Shown here: in pieces, positions 7,877 to 17,080 of the stretch
Numbering within the stretch: position 1 is the first letter of the stretch
Layout of the letters: every line of letters starts with the position of its first letter
Assembly (NCBI GenBank): GCA_902774125.1
Contig: CACYHD010000010.1
Span: forward strand, 1-53,619
Reading direction: 5' to 3'
Length of the DNA stretch: 53,619 bases
Origin: an uncultured Lachnospiraceae bacterium
GTDB lineage: Bacteria; Bacillota; Clostridia; Lachnospirales; Lachnospiraceae
Made by a program: the position numbers and the translations under genes
Notes under the pieces: model-generated
What the model was told of the DNA's origin: nothing
The model's input: only the letters and a program-made list of their open reading frames with translations
The model's database searches: none

Positions 7877-9487
7877 TTGAAGGCACAGGAATTTAATAAG
7901 AAAATCGAAAACTTAGTAAAAAGAGCAGCCAAAAACAATGACAGACTATCTAATGAAGAGATAGATAAGTTTTTTGGCAACGTAACTCTAACTGACAAGC
8001 AAAAAGAAAGTATCGTTCCAAAGCTAAGAGAACAGGGTGTTAAAGTAATGTCAGAGAAGGCATTAGCTAACATAGCAGCGCGTGCTGCAGCAAAAGAGCA
8101 AGAGGAACAGTATTACAACAAGGTTGATCAGTTTGTTGCACAGGCAGCTAATACTTATGATTTTGTTACTCAAAAGGATATAGATGAATTTTTCAAGGAC
8201 TTTACTATGACTGATGAGCAGAAGGAAGCAATTATTCCTATTATTAAAGAAATCGGTCTAAAGGTTGGAACAGCCAAGCAGCAGGAACAGGCTATTAAGC
8301 GTGGTCAGGAAGCTGAAAAGAAGGCTGCAGAAAAGGCAGAAAAGGATGCTAAGGCAGATAAGAAGCCTGAGAAGAAAACAGCTACTAAGTCCAAAAAGAA
8401 AGCAAGTAATGAAGCTCCAAAGAAGGCTGAAGTAGAAGAACAGGCAGCAGCTACAGAGTCTGAGGGCGAGAAGCTCGAAGGCGAAGAGGAGTATGTTGAA
8501 ATTTCTATTCCGGATTTGGAGAACTTAGTTATAGAAGATCCAACTGATGAAGAGTTGGCACAGGTTGAGTCTGACAAGGATGACGAGCTTGAAGAGCTTG
8601 ATCACGAGAGAGAAGATTCTACAGAGAAGGAAGCAGTAGACTTACTTGAAGGTGTTGGTACTGAGGATCCTGTAAGATTGTACCTCAAAGAAATCGGTAC
8701 AGTTTCACTTCTATCAGCTGAGGAAGAAATCGAACTTGCCAAGAGAAAAGCACAGGGCGATGAGGCTGCCAAGGATAAGCTTGTTGAAGCTAACCTACGT
8801 TTGGTAGTAAGTATTGCCAAGAGATATACAGGTAGAGGTATGAGCTTCCTAGACTTAGTTCAGGAAGGTAACCTAGGTCTTATCAAAGGTGTTGAAAAGT
8901 TCGATTATACTAAGGGATACAAGCTTAGTACATATGCTACATGGTGGATTAGACAGTCTGTAACACGTGCTCTAGCTGATCACGCTAGAACAATCCGTGT
9001 GCCTGTACATATGGTTGAAACTATTAATAGATTATCTAAGATGCAGCGTAAGCTTACTCTTGAGTTGGGCCACGAGCCATCATCTAAGGAGCTAGCTAAG
9101 GCATTGGGCATGACAGAAGAGAAGGTTCTAGAAATCGAGCAGATTTCTAAGGAGCCAGCCAGTCTTGACACACCAATCGGTGAGGAAGACGATTCTAACC
9201 TAGGAGATTTTGTTGCAGATCACAACATCGAAATGCCAGAATCTAAGGTTGAGTCAATTATGCTTAAGGGTCATATCGCAGACTTGCTAGAAGACCTCAA
9301 GGAAAGAGAACGAGAAGTTATTATTCTTCGTTTTGGTCTTAGAGATGGACATCCTAGAACTCTAGAGGAAGTTGGTAAGATCTTCAACGTAACAAGAGAG
9401 CGTATCAGACAGATCGAAGCCAAAGCAATCAGAAAGCTTAAGAACCCAGTTCGAAGCAAAAAAATCAAAGATTTCCTAAACGACTAA
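7877..9487 (+). CDS. rpoD: Primary sigma factor RpoD (sigma-70/sigma-A)
   Basis: The start is the TTG at 7877, seven bases after AAAAGGAGA; the ATG at 7826 falls in the promoter. The C-terminal two thirds is textbook sigma-70: region 1.2 ([21 protein letters not shown]), region 2 ([63 protein letters not shown]), region 3, and region 4 ([25 protein letters not shown]). The N-terminal part is unusual: two region 1.1-like modules in tandem (about residues 5-60 and 75-130, each with an [30 protein letters not shown] pattern), followed by a Lys/Glu-rich linker. It directs RNA polymerase to housekeeping promoters. dnaG, a common upstream partner, is absent. Confidence 0.97.
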   Translation: MKAQEFNKKIENLVKRAAKNNDRLSNEEIDKFFGNVTLTDKQKESIVPKLREQGVKVMSEKALANIAARAAAKEQEEQYYNKVDQFVAQAANTYDFVTQKDIDEFFKDFTMTDEQKEAIIPIIKEIGLKVGTAKQQEQAIKRGQEAEKKAAEKAEKDAKADKKPEKKTATKSKKKASNEAPKKAEVEEQAAATESEGEKLEGEEEYVEISIPDLENLVIEDPTDEELAQVESDKDDELEELDHEREDSTEKEAVDLLEGVGTEDPVRLYLKEIGTVSLLSAEEEIELAKRKAQGDEAAKDKLVEANLRLVVSIAKRYTGRGMSFLDLVQEGNLGLIKGVEKFDYTKGYKLSTYATWWIRQSVTRALADHARTIRVPVHMVETINRLSKMQRKLTLELGHEPSSKELAKALGMTEEKVLEIEQISKEPASLDTPIGEEDDSNLGDFVADHNIEMPESKVESIMLKGHIADLLEDLKEREREVIILRFGLRDGHPRTLEEVGKIFNVTRERIRQIEAKAIRKLKNPVRSKKIKDFLND

Positions 9488-9520
9488 TTGTTTTTGGAAC
9501 AATCAATCTTGGAGGATAAC

Positions 9521-10321
9521 ATGACAGATACTAATGAAGAAATAATAAAAGAAGTCAGCAACTCAAACGTTGAAGACGTTAAGGACGCTGATGTGGTTAA
9601 TACAGAAGAACCAAAGGTAGATCAGAAGCCTGAAGAAAAGAAATCTTGGGGCAGAGAGCTACTTAGCTGGGTTATGGTCGTTGTTGTGGCTGTAGTCATT
9701 GCACTAGTAGTTAATACATTTTTGATTGTTAATGCTAACGTACCTAGTGGTTCAATGGAAAACACAATTATGACTAAGAGCCGCATGATTGGTCTTAGAA
9801 CAGCATATTGGTTCTCATCTCCTAAGAGAGGACAGATTGTAATATTCAAGTATCCTGACAACGAAAACGAAGAATTCGTTAAGCGAGTAATCGGTCAGCC
9901 GGGAGAAAAAATTACAATTAAAGATGCACATATTTTTGTCAACGATAGCAAAAAGCCGCTCAAAGAGAACTACCTCAAGGAAGAGTGGGTTATCGACAAC
10001 GGTGATGAAGAAGAGCGTGTATACTACGTTCCAAAAAAAGGTGATGAAGTTGTTGTAAAGGACGGCATCGCTCGAATCAACGATATCGAAGTTCTTATCA
10101 GAGGCGACTACCTAGAAGGAAACGACAGCGTTGACCTTAAGGATGGCACATATAAGATGAAGGACGATTGCTTCTTTATGCTAGGCGATAACAGAAATTC
10201 ATCTAAGGATTCAAGAGCATGGCAGTATACATTTGTTCTAGAAAGCAACATTGATGCCAAGGCAGAGTTTGTTTACTGGCCGCTCAAAGAATTCAAAGGC
10301 CTCAAAACAGCCGAGTATTAA
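9521..10321 (+). CDS. lepB: Signal peptidase I
   Basis: The start at 9521 follows GGAGG; the open frame reaches back to 9488 without a ribosome site. A 266-residue type I signal peptidase: an acidic cytoplasmic N-terminus (about 45 residues), one membrane segment (LLSWVMVVVVAVVIALVVNTF), box B NVPSGSMENTI with the catalytic Ser, box D EEFVKRVIGQPGE with the catalytic Lys, and box E FFMLGDNRNSSKDSR. It cleaves signal peptides of exported proteins, of which this window encodes many. It lies 33 bp after rpoD, probably co-transcribed. Its last codons form part of the long palindrome starting at 10304. Confidence 0.93.
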   Translation: MTDTNEEIIKEVSNSNVEDVKDADVVNTEEPKVDQKPEEKKSWGRELLSWVMVVVVAVVIALVVNTFLIVNANVPSGSMENTIMTKSRMIGLRTAYWFSSPKRGQIVIFKYPDNENEEFVKRVIGQPGEKITIKDAHIFVNDSKKPLKENYLKEEWVIDNGDEEERVYYVPKKGDEVVVKDGIARINDIEVLIRGDYLEGNDSVDLKDGTYKMKDDCFFMLGDNRNSSKDSRAWQYTFVLESNIDAKAEFVYWPLKEFKGLKTAEY

Positions 10322-10640
10322 AAATATTTTGGAGAAGTGTTCGTTTATTCATCGCAAACGTTTAATGTTTCTCTATAAAGCTAAATAAAGCGGGAATGTT
10401 TTTCCTTAAAAAGAATAATAATATTGAGCCATGCGGATTCGCGAGTTTTCTTGATGAAAACTCTCTCGGACCGCATTAAATATTTCCGACTTGTGGTCGG
10501 AAATATTTGCTCATATTGTTATTCTTTTTTTCGGAAACATTTACCCGCTTTATTTAAATGCTTTATGCGAGAAACATTAAACGTTTGCAATATACTAATC
10601 GAAAGTTCCCCAAAATACAGTTTTAATACTCGGCCGTTTT
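10304..10640. repeat. Long palindromic element A with a three-way-junction core
   Basis: About 337 nt that folds back on itself. The outer arms include a 20-bp perfect match (GCAAACGTTTAATGTTTCTC at 10354-10373 against its complement at about 10569-10588) and reach from the end of lepB, including its stop codon (10304-10323), to 10621-10640. They enclose two hairpins: 10431-10476 (ATGCGG..CCGCAT closing GAGTTTTC-TTGAT-GAAAACTC) and 10478-10508 (13-bp perfect stem around TTGTG). Read on the minus strand, the two inner hairpins match those of element B. It contains no credible protein. A structured RNA, a two-way terminator or a palindromic mobile element are all possible. Confidence 0.75.
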
Positions 10641-10740
10641 TGTTGTACCAAAACAAATATTTATGGAATATGGTTTTTAAAACTAAGCGGCCTTGGCCAA
10701 AACAATTATTTCGAGAATATTTTTTAACATATGTTTTAGA

Positions 10741-10978
10741 TCACATTAAAAAAGTGGATTTCTAAAAAAACATTTTAACGAGGCACACAAAGATTTCTGA
10801 AAAAATAATAAAAATATGGGGTTAATTTCCTCGAATACAAGTCGAGGAAATTAAGTGCAGCCTGAGAGAGTTTTCATCAAGAAAACTCTCGAATCTGCAC
10901 GACCCCATATTTTTATTATTTTGAAGTTCAATCTTTGTGCCTTGTTAAGTTTTTTTAGAAACCACTTTTATAATGTGA
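10741..10978. repeat. Long palindromic element B, inverted relative of element A
   Basis: About 238 nt with near-complementary arms of about 78 bases (10741-10820 against 10901-10978; for example TCACATTA..AAAGTGG, TTTCTAAAAAAAC and AATAATAAAAATATGGGG pair). They enclose two hairpins: 10822-10854 (12-bp perfect stem, loop ATACAAG) and 10855-10900 (GTGCAG..CTGCAC closing GAGAGTTTTC-ATCAA-GAAAACTCTC). Order, loops and inner stem match the reverse complement of element A, with paired base changes in the stems. The 100 nt between A and B (10641-10740) are AT-rich and show no gene. The element lies between the ends of lepB and the convergent GNAT gene. Confidence 0.75.
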
Positions 10979-10996
10979 AAAAAATATATATTAAAA

Positions 10997-11749
10997 CTAA
11001 ATCTCGAAATAATTGATTTGGCTGATTGTGGTGAAGCCGATTTTTTTGTAGAGATTGAGGGCAGGAGTGTTCTCCTTGGTAACGTGTAGCAACACTTTAT
11101 CAAACTTCTCAAAAGTATCAGCTAGTATAGCCATAGTCATAGCGTACCCATAACCCTGTTCTCTAAGCTCCTCTTCAACTTCCACATCATGAATACAAGC
11201 AGCAGAACTTGTTCCGTAAACGATAGCTCGGCCTACCTTTGTATCGCCGTCGTAGGCATCAATCACAAGATTTTCTCCATCCACGGCGCTGTCCAAAACA
11301 AGACTGTTTTCAATAGGAGTAAAATCCTCCTTGCTAAGCGCCATTCCGATTTCGCATGAAGTAAAAGTTAGCCCCATTTTGTTGGCGAACGACTCCCCGG
11401 CATCATTGCCAGGTGCAATCGGCATTCTGTAAGATACAGAATCATAGTCCATGACCATTCTAAAAAACAGATTGGATGCTATAGCCTGTCTGCGATATTC
11501 GGGATGGACAAAAACACATAGTTCTATATTGTAATCGTCAATCTTATAAACGCTCAAAAAACCTACAAGCTCCTTGTCACAAAAAGCGCAGTACGCATAT
11601 GGAACGTGTATAGAAGCTGTATACTCGTCATCCACAAAAAAAGAATGCTCTATATTATCTGCTTTGTTACATTCCTGGGCCAAGGCCATAAAGCGGTCCA
11701 CGTCCGCTTGTTTTTTGCTATATAATTTTTGATAATCTATATTTTTCAT
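10997..11749 (-). CDS. GNAT acetyltransferase with two GNAT-like halves
   Basis: 250 residues starting at 11749 (MKNIDYQKL). The N-terminal half (about 10-130) has a GNAT fold pattern with CVFVHPEYRRQAIASNLFFRM; the C-terminal half (about 150-250) has VEVEEELREQGYGYAMTMAILA and ENTPALNLYKKIGF, the acetyl-CoA-binding and terminal strands of GNAT. The family moves an acetyl group from acetyl-CoA to amines; the substrate is unknown. The frame is open to 11791, but a -10 box sits just upstream of 11749 and overlaps that longer form, so the short start, which has no ribosome site and looks leaderless, is preferred. Confidence 0.8.
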   Translation of the reverse strand: MKNIDYQKLYSKKQADVDRFMALAQECNKADNIEHSFFVDDEYTASIHVPYAYCAFCDKELVGFLSVYKIDDYNIELCVFVHPEYRRQAIASNLFFRMVMDYDSVSYRMPIAPGNDAGESFANKMGLTFTSCEIGMALSKEDFTPIENSLVLDSAVDGENLVIDAYDGDTKVGRAIVYGTSSAACIHDVEVEEELREQGYGYAMTMAILADTFEKFDKVLLHVTKENTPALNLYKKIGFTTISQINYFEI

Positions 11750-11756
11750 AGTTAAT

Positions 11757-11765
11757 ATTTTAGCA
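11757..11765 (-). promoter_or_regulatory. Extended -10 seven bases before the GNAT start (candidate leaderless transcript)
   Basis: On the minus strand, TGCTAAAAT ends 7 nt before the ATG at 11749. This is the same spacing as at 6393/6401, and the intervening bases are alike (ATTAACT here, ATTTACT there). No Shine-Dalgarno sequence is present. Confidence 0.45.
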
Positions 11766-11795
11766 TACGGAATAGGGCAAAAAAAGGACATAATA

Positions 11796-11804
11796 TGTTA
11801 TACT
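11796..11804 (+). promoter_or_regulatory. Extended -10 promoter of nfo
   Basis: TGTTATACT. The leader of about 78 nt contains a possible hairpin (TATAGGAT..ATCCTATA). The promoter is back to back with the GNAT promoter, about 30 bp apart. Confidence 0.5.
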
Positions 11805-11888
11805 ATTGAGTAATGATATATAGGATGGCAATAGGTAATGCATAACATGATGACAATCCTATAACTTTTAACGAGAAAGGACAAAACT

Positions 11889-12794
11889 ATGCTAATAGGT
11901 TCACACGTAAAAATGAGTGGCAAGGAAATGCTTCTAGGTTCTGCCAAGGAAGCCAAAGGATATGGAGCTAATGTTTTTATGGCATATACAGGCGCGCCAC
12001 AAAACACAAGGAGAAAAGATGTCAGCGAGCTTAGAATTGAAGAGGCTTGGGATTATATGAAGGCCAATGGTATTGAAGACATTATTATTCATGCGCCATA
12101 TATTATTAACTTGGCCAACACAATTAAACCGGAAACATTCGAAATAGCTCAGACGTTTTTGGCGACAGAGCTAGAGAGAACTAGTGCCATGGGAAGTAAG
12201 GTTATGGTTTTGCATCCTGGTTCTCACGTTGGAGCTGGAGATGAGCTTGGAATCAAGCAGATAATCAAGGGCTTGAATGAGGTTTTGACTAAGGACACAG
12301 ACGTTTATGTCGCGCTTGAAACAATGGCCGGCAAAGGCGGAGAGATTGGCCGAAGCTTCGAGCAGATTGCCCAGATTTATGATGGAGTTAAGTACAACGA
12401 TAAGCTTCGAGTTTGTTTTGATACGTGCCACGTTAATGACGCGGGTTACGACTTGGTTAATGATGCCAGTGGTGTTTTTACTGAGTTTGACCAAATTATC
12501 GGGCTCGATCAGATTGCGGTAATGCACATTAACGACAGCAAAAACGAGAGAGATTCGCACAAGGATAGACACGAGAATATTGGAATGGGCCATATTGGTT
12601 TTGACGGCATTATGGATGTGATAAATTATAAGGAACTTGCAGCGGTGCCAAAAATTCTTGAGACACCATACGTTAAGGATCCGGAGGACAGCAAGAAGTC
12701 ATATCCTCCATATAAGTACGAAATCGAGATGATTAAAAACGGTCAGTTCAATCCTAACCTAATCGAAACAATAATTGCTAACAAAGGAAAGTAA
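11889..12794 (+). CDS. nfo: Endonuclease IV (apurinic/apyrimidinic endonuclease)
   Basis: 301 residues, the usual length, with a GAGAAAGGA ribosome site. All expected metal ligands of the Nfo TIM barrel can be placed: [48 protein letters not shown] and ILETPY. It nicks DNA 5' of abasic sites in base excision repair, using zinc. The opening [22 protein letters not shown] is the family's N-terminus. A HAD gene follows after 9 bp, probably in the same transcript. Confidence 0.95.
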   Translation: MLIGSHVKMSGKEMLLGSAKEAKGYGANVFMAYTGAPQNTRRKDVSELRIEEAWDYMKANGIEDIIIHAPYIINLANTIKPETFEIAQTFLATELERTSAMGSKVMVLHPGSHVGAGDELGIKQIIKGLNEVLTKDTDVYVALETMAGKGGEIGRSFEQIAQIYDGVKYNDKLRVCFDTCHVNDAGYDLVNDASGVFTEFDQIIGLDQIAVMHINDSKNERDSHKDRHENIGMGHIGFDGIMDVINYKELAAVPKILETPYVKDPEDSKKSYPPYKYEIEMIKNGQFNPNLIETIIANKGK

Positions 12795-12803
12795 ATCCGG
12801 CTT

Positions 12804-13466
12804 ATGAACAAGATCGATTGGAAAAAAATAAAAGGAGCTGTTTTTGATCTTGATGGAACGCTGTTAGATAGTGCTTGGGTTTGGGACAAGGTGGACCAGG
12901 ACTTTCTTGGGGCGAGAGGTTTTGACGTGCCGGATGATTATGTTGAAGCGATATCTCCGTTAGGTGCGACGAAGGCGGCGATTTATACGAAGGAGCGATT
13001 CGGGCTAGATGACGAAAACATAAAGGATATCGTTAGAGAATGGTTCGACATGGCTAGGCTGGAGTACAAGGTTGACGTTGTTTGCAAACCTTATGCCAAG
13101 GAGTTTGTAAAAATGCTTTACGATATGGGAATTAGCCTTGCTGTGGCCACAAGTTCTGATAGAGAGCTGTTTATGTCAACACTCAAAAGAGAAGGATTAC
13201 TTGGCTATTTTGATGCCATTGTAACGGTTGAGGAAGTGCCACGAGGCAAAGGGTTCCCGGATATATACGAGGAGGCGGCTAGACGTATTGGCGTGACATG
13301 TAGCGAGTGTGTTGTCTTAGAGGACATTTTGCTGGGTGTTAAGGCGGCCAAGACAGGCGGATTCATCAGCGTCGGCGTGGAAGATGAGAAGTCGTTGCAT
13401 CACGCTGAGAGCATGAAAGAAATTGCGGATGTTTACATTCAGTCATTTGAAGAATTGATGGATTAG
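12804..13466 (+). CDS. HAD-superfamily hydrolase, beta-phosphoglucomutase-like
   Basis: 220 residues. Motif I is FDLDGTLLDS, motif II ATSSDR, motif III Lys in RGKGFPDIYEEAARRIG, and motif IV VLEDILLGVKAAKTGG. The layout with a helical cap after motif I fits the beta-PGM/phosphatase-like group (HAD-IA). The substrate is unknown; small phosphorylated metabolites are typical. The start at 12804 has only a weak ribosome site, consistent with coupling to nfo 9 bp upstream. Confidence 0.85.
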   Translation: MNKIDWKKIKGAVFDLDGTLLDSAWVWDKVDQDFLGARGFDVPDDYVEAISPLGATKAAIYTKERFGLDDENIKDIVREWFDMARLEYKVDVVCKPYAKEFVKMLYDMGISLAVATSSDRELFMSTLKREGLLGYFDAIVTVEEVPRGKGFPDIYEEAARRIGVTCSECVVLEDILLGVKAAKTGGFISVGVEDEKSLHHAESMKEIADVYIQSFEELMD

Positions 13467-13490
13467 AACTTATCAAAAAAAGATACATTA

Positions 13491-13533
13491 AAAAAAGATG
13501 TTGCTTATAGAGTGACATCTTTTTTGTTATAGT
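13491..13533 (+). promoter_or_regulatory. Two-way terminator overlapping the GH81 promoter
   Basis: AAAAAAGATGT (13491) pairs with ACATCTTTTTT (about 13515), giving a terminator for both directions. Its T tract runs straight into the extended -10 TGTTATAGT (13525-13533) of the next gene, so terminator and promoter share bases. Confidence 0.6.
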
Positions 13534-13569
13534 AAAGGTAAGGTGTGGACCGGATATAAGGAGGCAAAT

Positions 13570-16500
13570 ATGAAGAGCATTAAGATTTGGAAAAAGCTTT
13601 GTGCTATCGTAGTGGCCAGTACATTATGTTGTACAATGGCTCCTGTTAACGTGGCACAAAAAGATGTTAAGGCGGCAACAAAAGGATCATTGGCAGACCA
13701 TGTTACGGGCACTTGGTCATATTGGGATGGCAGCCAGGATGTGGTTCAATCAAACGCTATGCTTTTGGACAAGCTGCCAACAATAGCTAATAAAGGCACG
13801 TACCGATTTACAACTGATAAGTATGACGAGAATTATGGTGCGTTTTTGTCTAATGGATGGTCTACATCCATGTCTTGGAATTACAATAAAGGCGATGGAC
13901 TAGGCAACGCTGTATATGCTGTTCCTATGAGTTATTTGGGAACTTCTACAGGAATGCTCATGATTAATCCTTTTACACGATTAACTGGCGATACGGGCAC
14001 ATTTTTGATGAATCAGGACCAGACGGGATATTTGAGTGACTTGAGAATTGGAACAGGAGCAGAGATGTCTTGCACTAAGACTGATATGGAGAGCGACTGG
14101 TCTACTCGAGTTAGAATGGAAGAGAAGTCAGATGCATCTAAGGCTATATATTTTACAATAACTCACGGAAGCCCGTTTGTTTTTTGCGAGCTTGATGGAA
14201 CGCTGACGGCATCAGTTGAGATGATGAGAGACTTGCCTGCGGAGCTCGTTTATTACAATGGCACAAGTCCTAGCAACTCTACGATGTTTATTATTCGCAA
14301 GTATGACAACGGAGATGAGGCTATCGGACTTACTAACTACGATTACTATGCTTTTTATCTGGGAAATGGGGCAGAGACAACAATTTCTGGCACAGATCTC
14401 AGAAAAGGTATATTCAATATTAATCTAGATGAGAATCATCCTTATTTTTCTGTGGCATGGTTGATGGATTCTAAGGGCACAGCTGATAGCAAAGCAAAAA
14501 CTATTGCGGAGCAGTACAAGAAGTATGCATACAACTTTATCACAGATACAAGGGCTGATTACTCATACGATAGCGACACTAGTACAGTGACAACAGAGTA
14601 TAGTTATAGTTTTGACTGCAAAGATGAAAGTACTGAGGAAGGCACGATTATGGGTGTTATTCCTCATCAGTACAAGCATATGAGTGGCTATGATTTTTTG
14701 GAGCAAACATCGAGGTCTATTAGAGGTACAGTGAAGTTTTTGGAAGGTGATTCTTATAAGACTGTCCAAAAATATACAGGTATATTGCCGGGACTTGGAA
14801 CGATTCCTAGCAGTGACCAAAACAAAATCAAACAATATGTAAGTGACTTTATGGAGGAGTACGGACCTACAGAAACGAGAGTCACTAAGGAAAAATATGA
14901 CGAAAACACATATGACTGCGGCAAAAAATTAAATCGTGCGGTTCAAGTTATGCTTGCGGCAGAAGCAGCGGGGGATAGCACCAACGCTGCCAAGCTGCTT
15001 GCAGGAATCAAGGCGGAGTTAGAAGACTGGTTCACTGCAGACGGGACAGATGAGGACAAATATTTTTACTACGACAAAGATATAGGAAGCCTTTTTGGAT
15101 TCCCACAAGCATACTACACGGTTGATGGTATGACTGACCATGCCTTCCATTATGGATACTTTATTAATGCCGCAGCAGCTGTTGCATTAAGAGATCCGAC
15201 GTTCGTTGAAGAGTATGGCAACATAATAGATGAACTAATTGGAGATATTGCAACAACAAAGCGCAATAGCTCAGATTCTAGATATCCATATCTTAGACAA
15301 TTCGATATATGGGAAGGACACTCTTGGGCATCAGGTCATGGAGACTTTGGCGATGGCAACAACCAGGAGTCAAGTTCAGAGGCAATTAGTGGCTGGGCTG
15401 GTCTGATTTTGTACGGTCAAGCTACAGGCAATGAGGCCTTAACTAACATCGGAATAGCTCTTTATACAACTGAGGTAGAGTCAACTAACAACTATTGGTT
15501 CGATATTGACGATGATGTTCTAAGTCCACTATATAAGAAGACAATAGGTGGTCAGGAGCACAGATACGCTTCTATGATTTGGGGTGGCAAGTATGGCTAC
15601 GAGACATGGTGGACCAAAGAGCCTCTTCAAACTAACGGAATTAATATTTTGCCTAACACAGCAGCTTCGTTTTATCTCGCTAAAGACAAAAAATATATGC
15701 GAGATTTTGTGAACAACGCTCTGGCAAACGAGGCAATTTACAAAGAATCGGATAAGGACGTGAATAGATGGAATGAACTATATACTAGCTATATTGCTAT
15801 GTATGATCCGGATGCAGCTCTTGAATATTTCAATGAGGAGTGCAAGCCGGAGGCAGGCGATTCTAAGGCTCATGCATACTATCAGATTAGTTACATGAAA
15901 GACAAGGGAACGCCTGATATAAGCGTAGGCTGCAATATGCCACTTCATGCTGTTTTTGAAAAGAATGGAAGTTGTACATATACAGTTTATAATCCGACAT
16001 CTACTGACAGGACTGCTGTTTTTGGCGACGGTGTAACGTTTACAGCTAAGGCTAACAAGCTTACTGAATACACAACGACGAAGCCAACGACAACAGCTGC
16101 TCCAACGACAACTGCAGATCCATCTCAGCCTACAAGAGAGCCACAGTCAACAACAAAAAAGACAGATCCGGAAGAAGGATTTATCAAGCTAAGTGATGAT
16201 TTGTGGTACAAAAAAGTTGAATATAACGTTGTGGGAATGAATGACCCTGAACTGTTAGATGCGGGAATTACATTGCAGTTTGCTTTCGCGCCAACAAGTA
16301 ATACTAAGGTTTTGTTTGATGGAGTGGAACAGACCCAGGGAAGCGGTGCGTTGGTTTTGGCGACAGATGTTATAGTAAAGATTAACCCAACGCAGCTACC
16401 TAACGACTCATACACAAATGTGCGTATAGAAACTGCCGGCGGTAATAGCGAGGTTATTCTCAAGCGAGGCAATCCTGAACCACCAACAGAGCAGACAACA

Positions 16501-17040
16501 AGACAGTCTACAACAGAGCAGACAACGAGACAGTCAACGACACAGCAGACAACGAGACAGTCAACAACACAGCAGACTACTAGACAACTTACAAGCCAGG
16601 CGACATCGCAATTGACAACTAAGCCGGAAAGCCAATCCGTGACTGAACCGGTGACACAAGTGACTAGCCAGCAACAGAGCGAAGAACCGATAACATCAGG
16701 CAACGCCACTGTAAAGCCTGACACGAAGAAGGTTCCAAAAGCAACAATAGTAAGTGCCAAGAAAAAGAAACGTTCTATCAAAGCTATTGTTAGAATAAAG
16801 AAGCGAGCAGATGTTGCAGGATACCAGCTTAGATTTTATAAGAGCAAGAAGGCAGCCAATAAACACGGCAAACCATTCAGACGCAAGCTGGTCAAAAACA
16901 ACAAGGTACCTATTACAGTCAGCAGAAAATCTTTCAAAAATGTGAAGAAGCTATATGTGATAGCGAGACTATTTGTGAAACAAAACGGTGTAAGGCGATA
17001 CGGAAGCTTTAGCAAACCGTTTAAAGTAAAAATAAAATAA
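13570..17040 (+). CDS. Secreted GH81 endo-beta-1,3-glucanase with polybasic C-terminal module
   Basis: Start 13570 after AAGGAGG; signal peptide to about VKAAT (residues 1-35). The GH81 domain (about 13700-16060) shows the family core EGHSWASGHGDFGDGNNQES followed by SSEAISGW, which includes the catalytic Glu region, and the Trp-rich segment MIWGGKYGYETWW. Then come a Thr/Pro linker, a beta-rich accessory domain (about 16165-16490), a linker built of 27-bp repeats (QTTRQSTTE), and a polybasic Fn3-like module (about 16735-17040; GYQLRFYKSKKAANK to RRYGSFSKPFKVKIK). GH81 enzymes cut beta-1,3-glucans such as laminarin, curdlan, callose and fungal wall glucan. The family call is firm; the true substrate is inferred. 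It is a paralogue of the gene at 25593. Confidence 0.92.
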   Translation: MKSIKIWKKLCAIVVASTLCCTMAPVNVAQKDVKAATKGSLADHVTGTWSYWDGSQDVVQSNAMLLDKLPTIANKGTYRFTTDKYDENYGAFLSNGWSTSMSWNYNKGDGLGNAVYAVPMSYLGTSTGMLMINPFTRLTGDTGTFLMNQDQTGYLSDLRIGTGAEMSCTKTDMESDWSTRVRMEEKSDASKAIYFTITHGSPFVFCELDGTLTASVEMMRDLPAELVYYNGTSPSNSTMFIIRKYDNGDEAIGLTNYDYYAFYLGNGAETTISGTDLRKGIFNINLDENHPYFSVAWLMDSKGTADSKAKTIAEQYKKYAYNFITDTRADYSYDSDTSTVTTEYSYSFDCKDESTEEGTIMGVIPHQYKHMSGYDFLEQTSRSIRGTVKFLEGDSYKTVQKYTGILPGLGTIPSSDQNKIKQYVSDFMEEYGPTETRVTKEKYDENTYDCGKKLNRAVQVMLAAEAAGDSTNAAKLLAGIKAELEDWFTADGTDEDKYFYYDKDIGSLFGFPQAYYTVDGMTDHAFHYGYFINAAAAVALRDPTFVEEYGNIIDELIGDIATTKRNSSDSRYPYLRQFDIWEGHSWASGHGDFGDGNNQESSSEAISGWAGLILYGQATGNEALTNIGIALYTTEVESTNNYWFDIDDDVLSPLYKKTIGGQEHRYASMIWGGKYGYETWWTKEPLQTNGINILPNTAASFYLAKDKKYMRDFVNNALANEAIYKESDKDVNRWNELYTSYIAMYDPDAALEYFNEECKPEAGDSKAHAYYQISYMKDKGTPDISVGCNMPLHAVFEKNGSCTYTVYNPTSTDRTAVFGDGVTFTAKANKLTEYTTTKPTTTAAPTTTADPSQPTREPQSTTKKTDPEEGFIKLSDDLWYKKVEYNVVGMNDPELLDAGITLQFAFAPTSNTKVLFDGVEQTQGSGALVLATDVIVKINPTQLPNDSYTNVRIETAGGNSEVILKRGNPEPPTEQTTRQSTTEQTTRQSTTQQTTRQSTTQQTTRQLTSQATSQLTTKPESQSVTEPVTQVTSQQQSEEPITSGNATVKPDTKKVPKATIVSAKKKKRSIKAIVRIKKRADVAGYQLRFYKSKKAANKHGKPFRRKLVKNNKVPITVSRKSFKNVKKLYVIARLFVKQNGVRRYGSFSKPFKVKIK
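16492..16589 (+). repeat. 27-bp tandem repeat in the GH81 linker
   Basis: About 3.6 copies of a 27-bp unit starting CAGACAAC (16492, 16519, 16546, 16573), encoding QTTRQSTTE-like peptides. The period is a multiple of three, so copy-number change would only alter linker length. Confidence 0.8.
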
Positions 17041-17047
17041 TAGAAAG

Positions 17048-17080
17048 GAGTGGGCAATTAATAATTGCCTGCTCTTTTTT
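17048..17080 (+). terminator. Intrinsic terminator after the first GH81 gene
   Basis: A 12-bp stem (GAGTGGGCAATT / AATTGCCTGCTC, two G-U pairs) and TTTTTT. Confidence 0.8.

Noticed and set aside
10424-10765. 113-residue open frame on the plus strand
   Set aside because: It lies across element A and the spacer, follows the palindrome arms, has no ribosome site and shows no protein-like pattern.
12171-12593. 140-residue open frame on the minus strand
   Set aside because: Antisense to endonuclease IV, whose catalytic motifs are all in the sense frame.
16125-16781. 218-residue open frame on the minus strand
   Set aside because: Antisense to the repetitive Thr/Gln linker of the GH81 gene; its Val/Cys repeats are the reverse reading of the 27-bp repeat.
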